From positions 20,343,052-20,407,051 of the forward strand of contig OX344755.2 in assembly GCA_947034885.2 (NCBI GenBank): a DNA stretch of 64,000 nucleotides, in the 5' to 3' direction. The notes under the pieces were generated by a model. It did not search any database, had not been told where the DNA came from, and saw only the letters and a program-made list of their open reading frames with translations. Shown one piece after another: positions 1 to 11,412 of this stretch. How positions within the stretch are numbered: the stretch's first letter is position 1; the number at the start of each line of letters is the position of its first letter. Position numbers and translations under genes: made by a program. Source of the stretch: Thuidium tamariscinum (Eukaryota > Streptophyta > Bryopsida > Hypnales > Thuidiaceae).

Positions 1-42
1 CTGTTTAAAAATGAGCCGTAACTAAGATGTGCAAGGATGCAG

Positions 43-1454
43 ACTCAAAGGCATGCTCGAATCCATCAACTTCGATTGGAGGAAGGAACAAAGAAGGCAC
101 TTGATGAACTGGCCAAATGTATGTCTTATTTCCCATGGGTGTGTTTTCGGGATCTTTGTTTTGCTGAGGGCCATTATACACGGTGGACTTTTCATTGCAG
201 TGTAGCTTTTTATTGATTCGCTTCATTTAGTGTCTATTTAAAAGTTAAGAACGAACTTTTAGTCAGAGATGGTGTAATTAAGCTTTTGCATAATTATCAT
301 AGACATTAATTTGACATGTGTTTCACCTCTCTAGTGTCCCGCCTTTACCCACTGCGTTCTCATCATGTTGTAAACGATGTATAATTAAGTTGTAGTCTAA
401 AAGTACTACTGTTTTCTGGATACGGCTTCTTCCTTTAAAGATTATATTTAAGGTTAGAAACTAAGATATTCTGTCTCCTGTGTTAAATCACTTGCTTCAG
501 TTTCAGACTCTGATGTTCTTCTTTCCTTCTGGCTTTTGGCAGATGACCCGGTTAATGATCCAGATATAGAAGGAGATCCTTACAAGACGTTGTTCGTTGC
601 ACGCATTGTACGGTTCTTTGAGAATTACGATTCTTTCTTTGCCTTGATAAACCTGTGGTCGCTGCTATAGGCGAACGGTCCTTCCAGTCAAGAAACGCTG
701 CTGACCAGCCTATTTAATTCTGTAGTGTCTGTTTGCAGAGCTATGAAGCGACTGAAAACAAAATCCGAAGGGAATTTGAAGGATATAGTCCAATTAAACG
801 AGTGAGTACCTGACTTATCATCTTGATTTTGTTCATGCTCATCAGATTGGTCGAACTCAGAATAGAATTGACTTGAGTTTTTTGTCTCATGTGTACAGCT
901 TGACATATAAAAATTCATAGGGTCAAAGATGCAGTTCTAATTAAACCGTTGATCTTTACTTTCTGTGCTTTCTTTGCAGTTATTTCTAAAATGGTATTCT
1001 GCGGAGGTGGGCATGGAAAATGCCCGAACGCTTAAGACTTTCCTTACTAAATGTATTTCTTACTTCCTCTTTGCAGGTTCGACTTGTATCTGATAAAGTT
1101 TCGAAGACTCCTCATGGGTATGCTTTTATAGAGTATCAACATACGCGGGACATGAAAAGTACGTCTGATGCTATCCAAATCCTCTTAATGTCAATATGCT
1201 GTATCTTGGTTTAACATTCTAATAGATGTATCACTTCATCGATTCCCTAATGATTAGATTTTTTTAAGGCAATCATCTGTCTTGTGAACAGCTGCATATA
1301 AGCAAGCCGACGGCCGCAAGATTGACAACCGATGTGTTCTTGTGGACGTTGAACGAGGTCGAACTGTACCTAATTGGCGTCCTCGGAGATTGGGAGGGGG
1401 TTTGGGATCTACTCGGGTGGGCGGTGATGAAGTGAATCAAAAGTATTCTGGACG
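43..1454 (+). CDS. U1-70K: U1 small nuclear ribonucleoprotein 70 kDa protein, partial (five exons, complete RRM)
   Basis: Core protein of the U1 snRNP; it binds stem-loop I of U1 snRNA and helps choose 5' splice sites in the nucleus. Exons read from the sequence: 43-118, 543-607, 739-801, 1077-1158 and 1292-1454, all with GT...AG introns and one continuous frame. Exon 1 gives [20 protein letters not shown]; exons 1/2 join as [19 protein letters not shown] (RRM start, RNP2-like). Exon 3 has [17 protein letters not shown]. Exon 4 holds RNP1 as HGYAFIEY. Exon 5 gives [19 protein letters not shown] and the Gly-rich tail, ending KYSGR. The N-terminal coding part lies left of the window. The donor after exon 5 is placed at 1455 (GTTTGT) by analogy; reading through it reaches TAA at 1546-1548. 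No Arg/Asp/Ser/Glu-rich exons were seen further right, so the gene is truncated here or has a very long intron. Exons carry no stops, which argues against an old pseudogene. Confidence 0.9.
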
Positions 1455-2789
1455 GTTTGTTTCTCTCAACAAATTTCAAGTCGCAGAGTTTCATAGTTTG
1501 GAGCTTCGTTTCCACACAATTGGTACCTTAGTACTAGAGCTCACATAAGTTAGTGCATGCTTTGCATCCCTATTCATATAACCTGTGTACGATGTAGGCT
1601 ACCAAACTTTGCCGTCATTTTTTAAACATGATTGTGAGTAGCATTATTAGGTCACCTGACCGTAAAACCAATATAGCTCAATTGAAGAGATACCTATTAT
1701 AAAAGATGTTAGTTAGTACATGATGGATAATTAAGTTCCATGCTAGCCTTTCTACCTCAGAAACATATGTGCTACAGTGCAGAATTAGCATATGTTGTGT
1801 GTATAGTAGTATGTACATGCTCGTAGCATGAAATATAGAAACAAATTCTTCATAGCATATTATGTAAAGCATGCAGATGTCAGAATATGCTAGTGCACAA
1901 GTGCTGTGATGTAGTAAAATGTTTATGAAGAAGTTGGCCAATGTGTTATTCAATGTATAATCTCATCTATGCCTTGTTTATTATGATACGCTTGAGGATG
2001 TCAATAATGATGAAATAACATGGGAAATTCAATGTATAATCTCATCAATGCCTTGTTGCTTGAGGATGTCAATGACAATGCAATAACATGCCAGGAAAAA
2101 AACGTATTGCACACGTCTATGAGGTATCGATGATTTTCAAGAACATGACCTAAGGAAAAGCAAATGGTTTTTTTAATGTTCAAGTCTTCATTACACGTGT
2201 TCAGCAATGTACAATAGCACTAGGAAAATATTGAATGACAAGGTCAATCTATTTTTGTGGTTGTTGACACTCACATCTTCTAGAATGCACTTGATAGGAT
2301 CAGCTAATTATTCGAAACATTACTCTAATGCGCTACTCATTGTGCAACACATGTACCCTATTGTCAAACTGTACATGGCGAGTTCCATATTTTCTTTGTG
2401 ATCATGTTCAAAAGAATGTGCTAAAAATTCTCCACTCTACTGCTATGTTCAGTGGCACACATAGAACTCCACACTATTTCGTGCAGAATCAGTGTCACTG
2501 TTGCAAATGTTGTCTCATTAATCGTGAAAACATAATTAAGTATGAACGCACCAAACACTGAGCAAGCCTCTAAAAACATGCAATCAAACATAGCGCCTCA
2601 TTACTTCATCATGGAATTCGTCATTAAAAACATTGAAAATTTGTTGATATTGATAGCCTCAGTGTTGCTGTGAACATCATAGACCATGTCTCTCCGTTGT
2701 TCAGAACGTTGAGTTCAACATGAATTGCAATGTTCAATTGAATTGAACTGAAACAACCTCATTCGCCACATTAGCGTCGGTCTGGTCAG
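1455..2789. other. No gene seen; AT-rich, with a short tandem duplication
   Basis: This is either intron or 3' flank of U1-70K. I see no exon-like segment, no Arg-rich coding and no clear terminator. The only structure noted is an imperfect direct repeat of about 65-75 bases at 1948-2022 and 2027-2090, sharing ATTCAATGTATAATCTCATC and CTTGAGGATGTCAAT. Confidence 0.6.
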
Positions 2790-2816
2790 AAAAAAAAAAA
2801 AAAAAAAAAAAAAAAA
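2790..2816 (+). repeat. A-run of 27 bases
   Basis: Uninterrupted run of A directly after TCTGGTCAG. Just beyond it the motif TGGCGCTGACA is repeated (2823-2850). No coding or SINE-like sequence is recognisable upstream, so a retroposed tail is only one possible origin. Confidence 0.85.
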
Positions 2817-4636
2817 TTACTTGGCGCTGACATGGCGCTGACATGGCATTGACGTGGCTTGTTTTTTTACCCCTTTTTACCCTCAAAATTGTCGTGATTT
2901 CTATGATGTTCCTCGCTGAACGCAACATGTTTTTCCTAATTCTGCTGTGTTTTTCCCTTGTCTTTTTTGACGGATTTACCTAGACATTCACAGTTACATG
3001 CCTGATGTTGCGATTCACATCCACCTACGTCTCAAGGCTTGTCACAAAAAACAAGTCTTTCTTCTAGTGTCAAAATCTTCTATAGTTCTTTGACTTCAAA
3101 TGAGTTTTTTTGAATATTTTATTACCAATGATTCCTACAATTTTAAAAATCATGAATTTCAGAGAGACCCCCACATCCTTCCAAGGTTTAGCACCGGGAT
3201 ATCTGAAGGGGCCCAAAAGTGTCCTCACACAGTCTAGCAAGTCAACTTCAAAGAACTGTAACTTTTGCATTTGATGTCCAAATTCAATAAAAACCTGTTG
3301 GTAAAGTTGCACATAGAAGTCTAGTTTCTATGGTAAAATTTTCAGATCAATCCAAGTTGTATTGAATTTTTGGCAACCAATCAAAGCTTGCAAGTTCAAT
3401 TTGAGTTCACCAAACTGCATTTTAGGGCTGCAACTTTGGGGGCTTGTATCTTTTTCATTCAATGCTTGATTTCAATCAAATTTGTTGTGTTTTGTTTGAC
3501 TTAAAGTCTAGTTACTATTGTTATATTTTCATGTCAATCCAAGTTGTTTTGAATGTTTGAGAGCAATTTGAAGTTCAAAATCCTACCATTTTTGGAGTGC
3601 AGTGAACTTTGGCAACTTATAACTTCTTCTTACATGATCCATTTACAACAATTTTTGTTGGAAAAGTGGAGCATACTAGTCTACTTTTTGTGGTTCAAAT
3701 TTCATATCAATCCAAGAACTAATGAGTGACTAAGAAGCAATTTAGTAAAGAGAGGTTCAGCCATAGATGTGATTTTTTGCTACTTTTTTCACTGTTTTTT
3801 GACACTTCAAAACAATTTTGCAAACACAATGACTCAATTTAATGATATTTTTTTCACCAAAGTGTTTTTCTTCTCTTTTTGAATCATTTTGTAGTTTAAA
3901 GTTTTTTCATTTGAGTAGGTTTAGAAATCAAATTTCACCTCTAAATGTGTTTTTAAGAATATTTTAGCATCTTTTTTGAACACTAAAACATTATAATCTT
4001 TCAATCTATACAGTCAAATGACTCCAAATTTGATCTACAACATCTTTAACATGCACACTACAAGATTGTATGGTTAAGATTTTCATACGTTACTCACACA
4101 TAGACTTATAACACTTGAAAAGTACGGTTGTTTTCTGACATGGTTGGGGCTTGGGCGGTGAGGGGTTAATTGCAAAAGGATGGGCTGGTCTTTGTGAAAA
4201 TCATGCTTTTCAAAATTGTGCAAATCATCTACTTTAAAAAAATCAAAAGTATTTATTGGAGACCAAGCTATGATTCATGATCTCTTTTTCAATTTTGCAC
4301 AAAATTCCAAGGATGAACAATAGCAATTTTATTTTGTATGTAAGAATTCTTTATCATCCATTTGACATCTCTAATTTGTTGCAAGGTTACTAGGTTAAGT
4401 AGTTAATTATTTGTGGACTCCAAAACCCATGTATGTTTGTTGCTTGATAGTGTTGTGAAACTTGCATGTCGTAATAGTCCTAACCAACAAGAGAAGTTCC
4501 TTCCAAAAAGATAGGTCTATTCATAAATTACATTCATAAACTTAGGCAACCATGTTACCTCTCTACACACAATCTTTGTTTGTAAGATGTTTCCATGCAA
4601 TTGGAAAAAAGTTCAATTTCATATAATGTTGTTGAA
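2817..4636. repeat. AT-rich DNA with degenerate internal repeats, no gene
   Basis: No coding sequence. Between about 3310 and 3730 a unit of roughly 170-190 bases recurs three times, each holding a GTCTA core followed by a variant of TCAATCCAAG (near 3316, 3507 and 3674). It resembles decayed non-autonomous transposon sequence, but I could not find matching ends. Confidence 0.4.
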
Positions 4637-4905
4637 GGGTGATTAGAAGAAATACCTATACGGCTATACTATTTGTTGCGTTTTGCAATAATATCCATGA
4701 TTTTTTTTGGGGTACTTTAAAATTAGAAAACTATTTTTTTTTTTAATTTGAAAAAAATGAATTATATATACACCTTTAAGATAAAGGTACCCAAAAAAGG
4801 AAATGCATAAAAAAAATCCTCTATGTAGGAAAACTTGAAAGTGTCAAACCTCAAGATAATAGATACTTTGATGTTTAAATTAGTTAAAAACAATAAAAAT
4901 AAGTG
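4637..4905 (+). mobile_element. T1b element, left part only
   Basis: Begins GGGTGATTAGAAGAAATAC, a decayed T1 end, followed by the T1b body (ATTTGTTGCGTTTT, then the TATACACCTTTAAG and TAGG-AAACTTGAAA blocks). Similarity to the complete copy at 21382 fades near 4905 and no right end is found. Confidence 0.65.
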
Positions 4906-4959
4906 ATCAATGAAGTAATTCAACTTTAGAGAAACTAGACAATAATTCACATATGATTG

Positions 4960-5110
4960 AAGGTCAATGTCACACCTAATGACCTAACAATACTTCATAG
5001 TCATAGTAATAATTATTTATCCTTTGGCTCTATTATTACATGTGAAACACAATGGACCCTACTTTTGCTCTCATGTGCTTTATACTAATCTTCTAAAGGC
5101 TATGGTGTGC
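4960..5110 (-). repeat. Repeat H, diverged inverted copy
   Basis: Reverse complement of part of the H repeat at 59100-59270; shared blocks include TTTATCCTTTG, ATTATTACATG and TTTGCTCTCATGTG. Function unknown. Confidence 0.5.
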
Positions 5111-5439
5111 TAACCAAGGTGCAAGTTATAAATTATACTATAAGATTTTTATTAAGATTTTTTGTTTATCTTTTTATTTTAGATGAACTAATTTTTCAAA
5201 TTTTAACTGCAAATTTGTCTTCAAGGATTTTAAATCTGCATTTGAAATTCCAAAGTGGTATAAATAAATATCCAATTGGGATTACAAATATATAATAAGG
5301 AATTTTTAGAAGATGTCAAAAATTTATGTAAAGTGTAGAGTAGAATTAAGAAAGACAAGTTATTTATAATGAAAAATCTCCAATTTGGCCCCTAGTTTGG
5401 TAGTCCATGACATAATTTTACTCTCTTGTATTCTAAATT
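5111..5439. other. No feature seen
   Basis: AT-rich, no coding potential beyond chance frames and no recognised repeat. The last four bases (5436-5439, AATT) are the target duplication of the next element. Confidence 0.5.
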
Positions 5440-6167
5440 AGGTGATTGCAAGAAACACTTGTCCTTTTTTTTGTCCCCTTGACCTTTAGTAGGTAGTTTT
5501 TTGTTCATAACTTTTGCATCTTTTGTTCATTTGACTTGAAACTTCAAATGAAGGTGCCTACAAAAGTTTTACATTCTGTGTAATTTTTTCAATTTTCTTG
5601 AAACTAGTTTACTATTTTAAAATTGCCCCCAATTGGGTGTCTACTTTGGCCATTTTGGGAGTTTTTAGTCCTATTTTTGACCCAAAATGCAAATTTTGAG
5701 CTGAAAATTGGCATGCAAGGACCTCACCTAAAGTTACACAAGACCATGAAGAGATTTTTTGAAAATACTATACTGCTCAACCTCCACATGTCATCAAAGT
5801 GGCTGATTTTGCGCAAGTGTAGAGAATAGAATTAATTTTTTCCAAAGATGAAATTTGTTGGAAAAAAAGGACCTTTACTTGGAAAAAAATGGATTTTTTA
5901 TATTCATTTTTTGAATTTTTTTACTATTTTTACCAAATTAGTAAAAAAAAAGCTATTTTCATTGTATTTTCCATTGTTTATAACATTTACAGAAAAAATT
6001 TCTTAGGTCTGAATTTCAAGAGACATAATACTCTCATTACTCTTCAAATTATCCATATTTTTTTTCAATTTAAAAAAAACTTATTTCAAAGGGTCATAGG
6101 ACTCACAGGATTCACTAATTTTGAGCCATTTTGAGCCAAAACTGGTAAGTGTTTCTTGCAACGACCC
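5440..6167 (+). mobile_element. T1a element, complete (728 bp)
   Basis: Non-autonomous TIR element. Left end AGGTGATTGCAAGAAACAC, right end the inverse, GTGTTTCTTGCAACGACCC. Flanked by AATT at 5436-5439 and 6168-6171. The body is shared with 17788-18530 and 58376-59086 (inverted) and 34295-35051 (direct). No transposase frame. Confidence 0.85.
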
Positions 6168-6416
6168 AATTCCTAAATAATATATTATAAATTGTACACA
6201 ATGAGTAATTGGGGTTCAAAAAATTGAAATTGTGTTGACAAGTCACCATTTCATGAATTCAACCAACATTGCCAATCTGCCATGTGACTTCTGCAATCTT
6301 CATGTGACTAAAAAAATTAATAATTCATTCATTATACTATAATCACATGGGAGTATGGGACACTTTGGGATTGCCAAATGAGCCATGTGTCCATGTAGGG
6401 AATAAAAGAGACACAT
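6168..6416. other. Short unique spacer
   Basis: No gene. Its right end (6395-6416, TGTAGGGAATAAAAGAGACA plus CAT) recurs at 7203-7225 and marks the site into which the next element inserted. Confidence 0.5.
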
Positions 6417-7149
6417 GGGTAAATGCAAGAAACACTTGTACTATTTCCCGTCACCACTTAAGTGCTGATCTATTTTTTAGCCATGACTTTTGCATTTTTG
6501 CTCGAAATGACTCAAGATTTCTAGAGAAGGTACTTATGACTATTATACACCTTACATAATTTTTTCATAATTTTCAAAAATAATTTAATACTAAAATAGT
6601 ACTAGTGATTAAATGTCACAAATGCCAATTTGGAGGTTTTTAGTACTAAGGAGTACCTTTTTTTAATGATTTTGAGATGAAATTTGTATGAGATGGTCTT
6701 CTAGTAGACGTACATCTCTCCACATGAGGAATTTTGAAAAAAGTTATTTCTATGTGGTGTGGAAGTCTACAAAGTGAGCTTTTTTCTGCTTGAATTTTGA
6801 AACATATAAAATATTATTTTGGTGGTTTTTTTGGTTGATGACCATCTCCATAGAGTTGTTGCAAATGGAAATTTTTTATTTTTTGTATTTACTTATTTTT
6901 TCTATTTTTACCGAATTAAAACATGAAGGTATGTATTTTCTTGAGGTTTGGCGCTTTTTAAATTCTCCTACTTAGAGAAATTTTCTATCAATTTCCTTTG
7001 GTGAAAACCTTCATCTTAGAGGTATATACATTATTCGTATTTTTCAAATTTTTTTCAAATTAATTTTCTAATTTTAAAGTACTCCAGAAAAAGTCACGAG
7101 TATTGTAGTAAAACGCAACAAATAGTACAGGTGTTTCTTGCATTCACCC
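6417..7149 (-). mobile_element. T1b element, complete (733 bp)
   Basis: Ends GGGTAAATGCAAGAAACAC and GTGTTTCTTGCATTCACCC, target duplication ACAT at 6413-6416 and 7150-7153. The body is inverted relative to 21382-22113. The neighbouring tandem repeat supplies an unoccupied copy of its target near 7220. Confidence 0.9.
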
Positions 7150-7150
7150 A

Positions 7151-7272
7151 CATTAGTATCTAGAACTAAGACAACAACAGCCTAGCCTAGTAATGTTAGT
7201 TATGTAGGGAATAAAAGAGACACATTAGTATCTAGAACTAAGACAACAACAGCCTAGCCTAGTAATATTAGT
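7151..7272 (+). repeat. 72-bp tandem repeat, two units
   Basis: Units 7151-7200 and 7223-7272 share CATTAGTATCTAGAACTAAG and ACAACAACAGCCTAGCCTAG with one base difference. The repeat period continues left into 6395-6416, across the inserted T1b element, so the duplication predates that insertion. Confidence 0.9.
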
Positions 7273-7831
7273 GCCAATTTGTGGCATTTGGATGACAAAG
7301 AGGTGTTTAGTGGAGAGATTGAAAGAAAATTTTCATCCATATTTTTCTTGTTGACCTTTCATGGAGGGTTATGAAAAAAACCTAATTGAATTTGTAGTAT
7401 TTCTAGTGTTTGTCTTCACATGGATATGAAGCTTGTAAAAAAAATGGATCACAAATTATACTATTTTAGTGTATTTTGGGAAGTTGTTGCTCCTTGTTCT
7501 AAATCTCAAATTTTTCTTAAAAAAAATCTAAATTTCTTGTGAAGTATAAAAGATATGTAACTTCATGTCTAAAAAAATGAAAAAGAAATTTCATACATAT
7601 TTAATTCACAAATGGCAAAAAACAGAAAACTAAGTGATGGGCAATAAACTTGAAATCAATGGTTATAGGTTTGTCCTTTAAAGGCTAGTAAGCATCCAAA
7701 ACATAAAACTATATAATTTTTTCTTTACCGCTTGTAACATTTGTATCTTTCTTTTGCAAAGAAAGAGTTGAACAAAATCTATCCCTATGTTAAATTAATT
7801 ACTAAGTTTTACTATGTATATTTATCTAGAA
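7273..7831. other. No feature seen
   Basis: AT-rich, no recognisable gene or element ends. AGAA at 7828-7831 is the target duplication of the next element. Confidence 0.5.
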
Positions 7832-8591
7832 GGGTGATTGCAAGAAACACTTGTCCTTTTTTTTGTCCCCTTGACCTCCAATAGGTACTTTTTTGCTCAT
7901 AACTGTTGCATCTTTTCTTATTTTGGCTTGAAATTTGTATTGAAGGTGCAAACAAAAGTTTTAGATGTTGAGTAATTTTTTCAGAATTTTTAAAATTATT
8001 TTACTATTTTTAAATTGGCCCCAATTGGGTGTCTACCTTGGCCATTTTGGAGGTTTTTAGTCCTATTTTTTACTCAAAAATCCAAATTTGAAGCCACAAA
8101 TTGGACAAGTTGTAGGTCTACTAACATTACCATGGATGATGATGAGTTTTTTTGAAAATAGTAATATGTCAATTGTGCACATGGGGTCAAAGTGACCTTC
8201 CTTTGTACAAAGGCCATGAAGAGGGAAAAAATTTCCTAGGGGAATTTTTTGTTGCAATATGAGCACAATTTTGTTTAGAAAAATGGATTTTTTTTAAAGA
8301 ATTTTTTGAATTTTTTTTGAATTACTAAAAATGAAAAGGTCCATAGATTCTTTTTCTGCTATTTTTTGCTCACAGTGGCCTGAGTAGTACTTTGTAGCAC
8401 TCTCTAGTACTGCATAGTACTACATAGGACTAAATCGACGGCCTAGATTTGCAGGCGCCCAAAATCATGGGCTGACATTGACAGGCGCAGTGCAGACATG
8501 CAGTACTGATAGGATCGCGTTGGATTGCCAGTCCTACACCAAAAAACTACGTTTTTGAGACAAAAACGTGAAGTGTTTCTTGCAATGACCC
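7832..8591 (+). mobile_element. T1c element, complete (760 bp)
   Basis: Ends GGGTGATTGCAAGAAACAC and GTGTTTCTTGCAATGACCC; target duplication AGAA at 7828-7831 and 8592-8595. The left part is related to T1a, while the right part (8380-8560) is subgroup specific, with a GAGACAAAAACGTGAAG block. Related inverted copies lie at 12138-12891 and 35083-35824. Confidence 0.88.
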
Positions 8592-8629
8592 AGAATCATT
8601 CCTCCTATGGACTATGGTCTCATTTTTGG

Positions 8630-8830
8630 TACCATTAGAAAGTTCTTTTTATTATGTATGTTTCTCACTCTCTCTAGAATCATTTGTCCATGATCATGTT
8701 TTGGGTACCATTAGAAAATTCTTTGCAAGAAAAGGTGCATAAACTTTGTTTTGTGATGTTCCAACTCACGACAAAAAGATAGAATTTCGAAGTATTTATG
8801 AGTTAGAAAATAGAGAAACACTGAACATTG
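8630..8830 (+). repeat. Repeat G, diverged copy
   Basis: Contains GGGTACCATTAGAAA, a GTGCATAAACTTTGTTTTGT stretch and GAATTTCGAAGT in the same order as copies at 59890-60110 and 61340-61555. Dispersed repeat of unknown class. Confidence 0.5.
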
Positions 8831-9137
8831 CTTTTATGAAATCAATTTACTTTTACTATTACTTATATTTATGGAAGGAGATGATGCATACAAACATGGG
8901 GCATACTAGTACACCTGGAAAAAACCACCCTCCGTAATGGCTAAGACTTCCAAAGGCTGTCGAGGGACAGAATTTGGACAGTCAAGTGCCGCCACCTTAA
9001 CTGTGAGCGGAAAGTCGTGCCGGTTATTCATTCACATAATTATCCACAATTCTGAAGACAAATTCCATCACATTCGGCAAATCAAATGAAACAACGCAAT
9101 CATGCATGCATGGAAATCCAGTGGATTTGTAAATATC

Positions 9138-9143
9138 TTTATT
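9138..9143 (-). terminator. Poly(A) signal of gene copy 1
   Basis: AATAAA on the minus strand inside the conserved 3' block CTCTGAGA-AATAAAGATATTT found after every copy; about 110 bases beyond the stop codon. Confidence 0.7.
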
Positions 9144-9253
9144 TTCTCAGAGTTAGCTCGTCATGGCACCGTACATGACGAGCAGATATGACTTCAAAGC
9201 AAGCAAGCCTATCAAGTAGCTAGCTCGATCACGGCTAGCTTTCCTAACTGCGT

Positions 9254-9667
9254 TCAGCTTCCCCAGCCGTGGGAGAAGCGTCCGCCGTTGCACGAGAACC
9301 CGCCGAAGGTGATCGACCACGGACACACGGCGCCTTCGCACTGGCACGGACCGTTGCCGGCGCCGCCCGTGCCGGAGAACACCTCCAACACGATGTTGGG
9401 CTTGCCCACCGAAGCGAAGGTGCACGAGTAGCGCAGCCCAGCGAAGTCGGCGCCACCGTTGCCGACCTAGAACACGTAACTCTGGCCTTGCGGGAGAATG
9501 CGGGACCCGAAGTCGCCGACGCAGCCCTCGAAGCCGCACGTGACGCCCACTTGCTGGTTCATGTTGTTGGTGAGCACCACGTTCATGGCTTCCGCCTTCT
9601 GGGCGACGAGGACCAGCAGCAAGATCGAGAGGAGGGCAAGGCTGCTCTTGGCGGATCGGGTCGCCAT
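9254..9667 (-). pseudogene. S-protein-homologue-like secreted protein, copy 1 (one in-frame stop)
   Basis: Same 137-codon frame as intact copies 2, 5 and 6, starting at the conserved gccATGgc context at 9667 and ending with GWGS and TGA at 9254-9256. Codon 67 is TAG (9467-9469) where intact copies have CAG (Gln, in YVFQVGNGG). The frame is otherwise open to the end, so decay looks recent. Copy 4 has the identical stop at the same codon. The signal peptide (residues 1-27, ending AEA) is intact. Residue 49 is Cys instead of Arg, giving an odd extra cysteine. A product cut at the stop would lack five of the six usual cysteines. The promoter (TATA at 10308-10316) is class I, the leader intron borders are conserved, and AATAAA lies at 9138. 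It could still be read through or act as RNA; the sequence does not show this. Confidence 0.8.
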
Positions 9668-10307
9668 GGCAATGAACTGGCGGTGATTGAGTTGGGGCTC
9701 GGATCGTTCTGCTGGACACGCACACAGCAAATGCAATCGCATTGAGTTTCAGTCAGGCACGGCGAACTAACTCGGAAGACTCGAAGTGCATTGACCGACT
9801 AACATGTTTCACTACTACCTGTGCATGTACTGTACATGCAGCTACCTGACAGTCGTGCAGAGTAATATTCACAGCACAAGTGTCGCGAGTAGGAATTCGA
9901 TCAACTATACATTCTTCTTATTGGAATAAATAATTTGCAGAATTGAAAGGCATGCACTCCCGACAGTGCATTCAACTACGAATGAGCATCGATCTACACT
10001 ACCGACTGTACAGTATGTAACTACGCACGATTGCAAGAGCTAACAAAACAAATGCACGACATACTATGTATATCGAGTTGCATGATGAGCAATTGAAGAC
10101 AGTCATCAATTGGATCGAGCTACGCAGCTAGTCCAATTGATGCATGCCTGGACACTTCCACAAATAAAGAGACTAGCTGCAAGCGAAGAAAGGCTCGCTC
10201 ACAACGAAGGAAGCTGCTGGAATCAGATGATCGAGAGCGTGACCCTGGATCGAGTTGAGGAGATCTGAGCAGGAGTGATCGAGTGAAGGAGTGTAGAGGG
10301 CGTTGCC

Positions 10308-10316
10308 CTTTAAATA
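10308..10316 (-). promoter_or_regulatory. TATA box of gene copy 1 (class I promoter)
   Basis: Minus-strand TATTTAAAG preceding the conserved GGCAACGCCC. The class I promoter runs to about 10870 and aligns with those of copies 2 and 6. A conserved GTGAGC donor downstream and a CCAGCAG acceptor just before the ATG suggest a leader intron of roughly 450 bases. Confidence 0.7.
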
Positions 10317-10899
10317 CCCGCAGGAGGGTACGCGGGCCGTAACGCACGGAACGTCTCACGGTTCCATGGAGAACCTCCGTGGCAGTCAATGGCTCGATCG
10401 TGCGGATGAGTTCTGGGGTGGTGAGGTTTTTGTGGAAGCGCATGTGAGTGAAGTGATCGATGCATCGCCTAGTCAGCTGATCGGGTTGACCCAAGTTCTC
10501 CGATCCAGAATGTGCATCGATCTCTCGAACGTTCCGACCGACTCATGCACGCGGCTGTATACAATTAGTTGGGTCAGCGACGCACTTACGGGCCCGACCA
10601 GGTCATTAGTTGCAGTAAGCCTAACTGCGACCCATCTTATCGATGAGCTAACGGAGTTTAAAAAGGATGGATTACGATGGTAGGCTCGGTCGGAATTGAC
10701 TGACATTTGAATTTGAAGTTGCATCGTTCAGACCGATCTAGAGAGAGAATTTTCTTCGAAGGAGTTACAAGTATCGAGCTTCCCTTTTTCGCTTAGTTTA
10801 GGTGGAGTCTGTCACCCTGAGCTCCAGGAAGGCAGGAACAAGACTTTTTGCTCTTAGCAATAGGAACTACGGTGGCCCGTGCCGTTGCTACGGTCTAAT

Positions 10900-11055
10900 T
10901 TTTTTAATGTATAGAAACTTCAAACTTCAATAACTTTCATGCCGTAGGTTGGAACACCATGAATCAAAGCCCATGCACACCTCCTCACTGAGGGCTTTCC
11001 AATGGTACCAAACACGCACCCGGGGACTCACGGTCCGGGAGATCTCAACGAAACA
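10900..11055 (-). repeat. Repeat G, inverted copy
   Basis: Reverse complement carries GTTGAGATCTCC, TTTGGTACCATTGGAAAG and GTGCATGGGCTTTGATTCAT, in the order of the copies at 59890 and 61340. It lies between gene module 1 and the class I upstream flank. Confidence 0.65.
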
Positions 11056-11412
11056 AACAAACAAACATCGTATCTTTATAGGGATGGAAAAATGAAAAAA
11101 AAAATTTATAACACCAAGGGTTAATTTTGTGTGCTTGTTTTCTAAAACTAAAGTAAGAGGTCTTGCAAATCACAGAGCTCTAAAAGTATCTTGTTAAAAG
11201 AGGTACAATTTGCTTCGTCAATATACAATCAATGTATGAATTGTATATACATTTCATGAAGTGAAGGCTTTTAATGATTAAATCATGAATGCACCCAAGG
11301 CTCTTGTTGGACGCATTATTAGCAATGTCTATTGTGCAGGGCATCTATTGTCCAATGTTGCATTGTTGTGTTGGACATGTGTTTAGTACAGTAGACTTAT
11401 TCATAGAATATG
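11056..11412 (-). repeat. Class I upstream flank
   Basis: The block containing GGTTAATTTTGTGTGCTTG, AGTAAGAGGTCTTGCAAATC and TGCACCCAAGGCT recurs upstream of copy 2 (20935-21177) and, inverted, upstream of copy 6 (53990-54300). No gene. Confidence 0.75.

Larger units (their letters stand above)
8937..10885 (-). repeat. Duplicated gene module 1 (promoter, leader, gene, 3' flank)
   Basis: The whole GC-richer block around copy 1 aligns with the modules of the other five copies. The 3' edge holds the conserved GAGGGACAGAATTTGGACAG segment (near 8965) also seen after copies 2, 3 and 5. The 5' edge shares TTAGCAATAG with modules 2 and 6. Confidence 0.8.

Noticed and set aside
2790-2816. A-run as the tail of a processed retrogene or SINE
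   Set aside because: No coding or Pol III promoter-like sequence and no flanking duplication found upstream.
9467-9469. Reading the TAG codons as sites of transcript editing back to Gln
   Set aside because: U-to-C editing is known from organelles of some land plants, not from nuclear transcripts; mutation at CHG sites is a simpler explanation.
9269-9745. Long open frame on the strand opposite gene copy 1 (and equivalents opposite copies 3, 5 and 6)
   Set aside because: It is the antisense shadow of the GC-rich gene; its length comes from codon bias of the real frame and the peptide has no recognisable motif.
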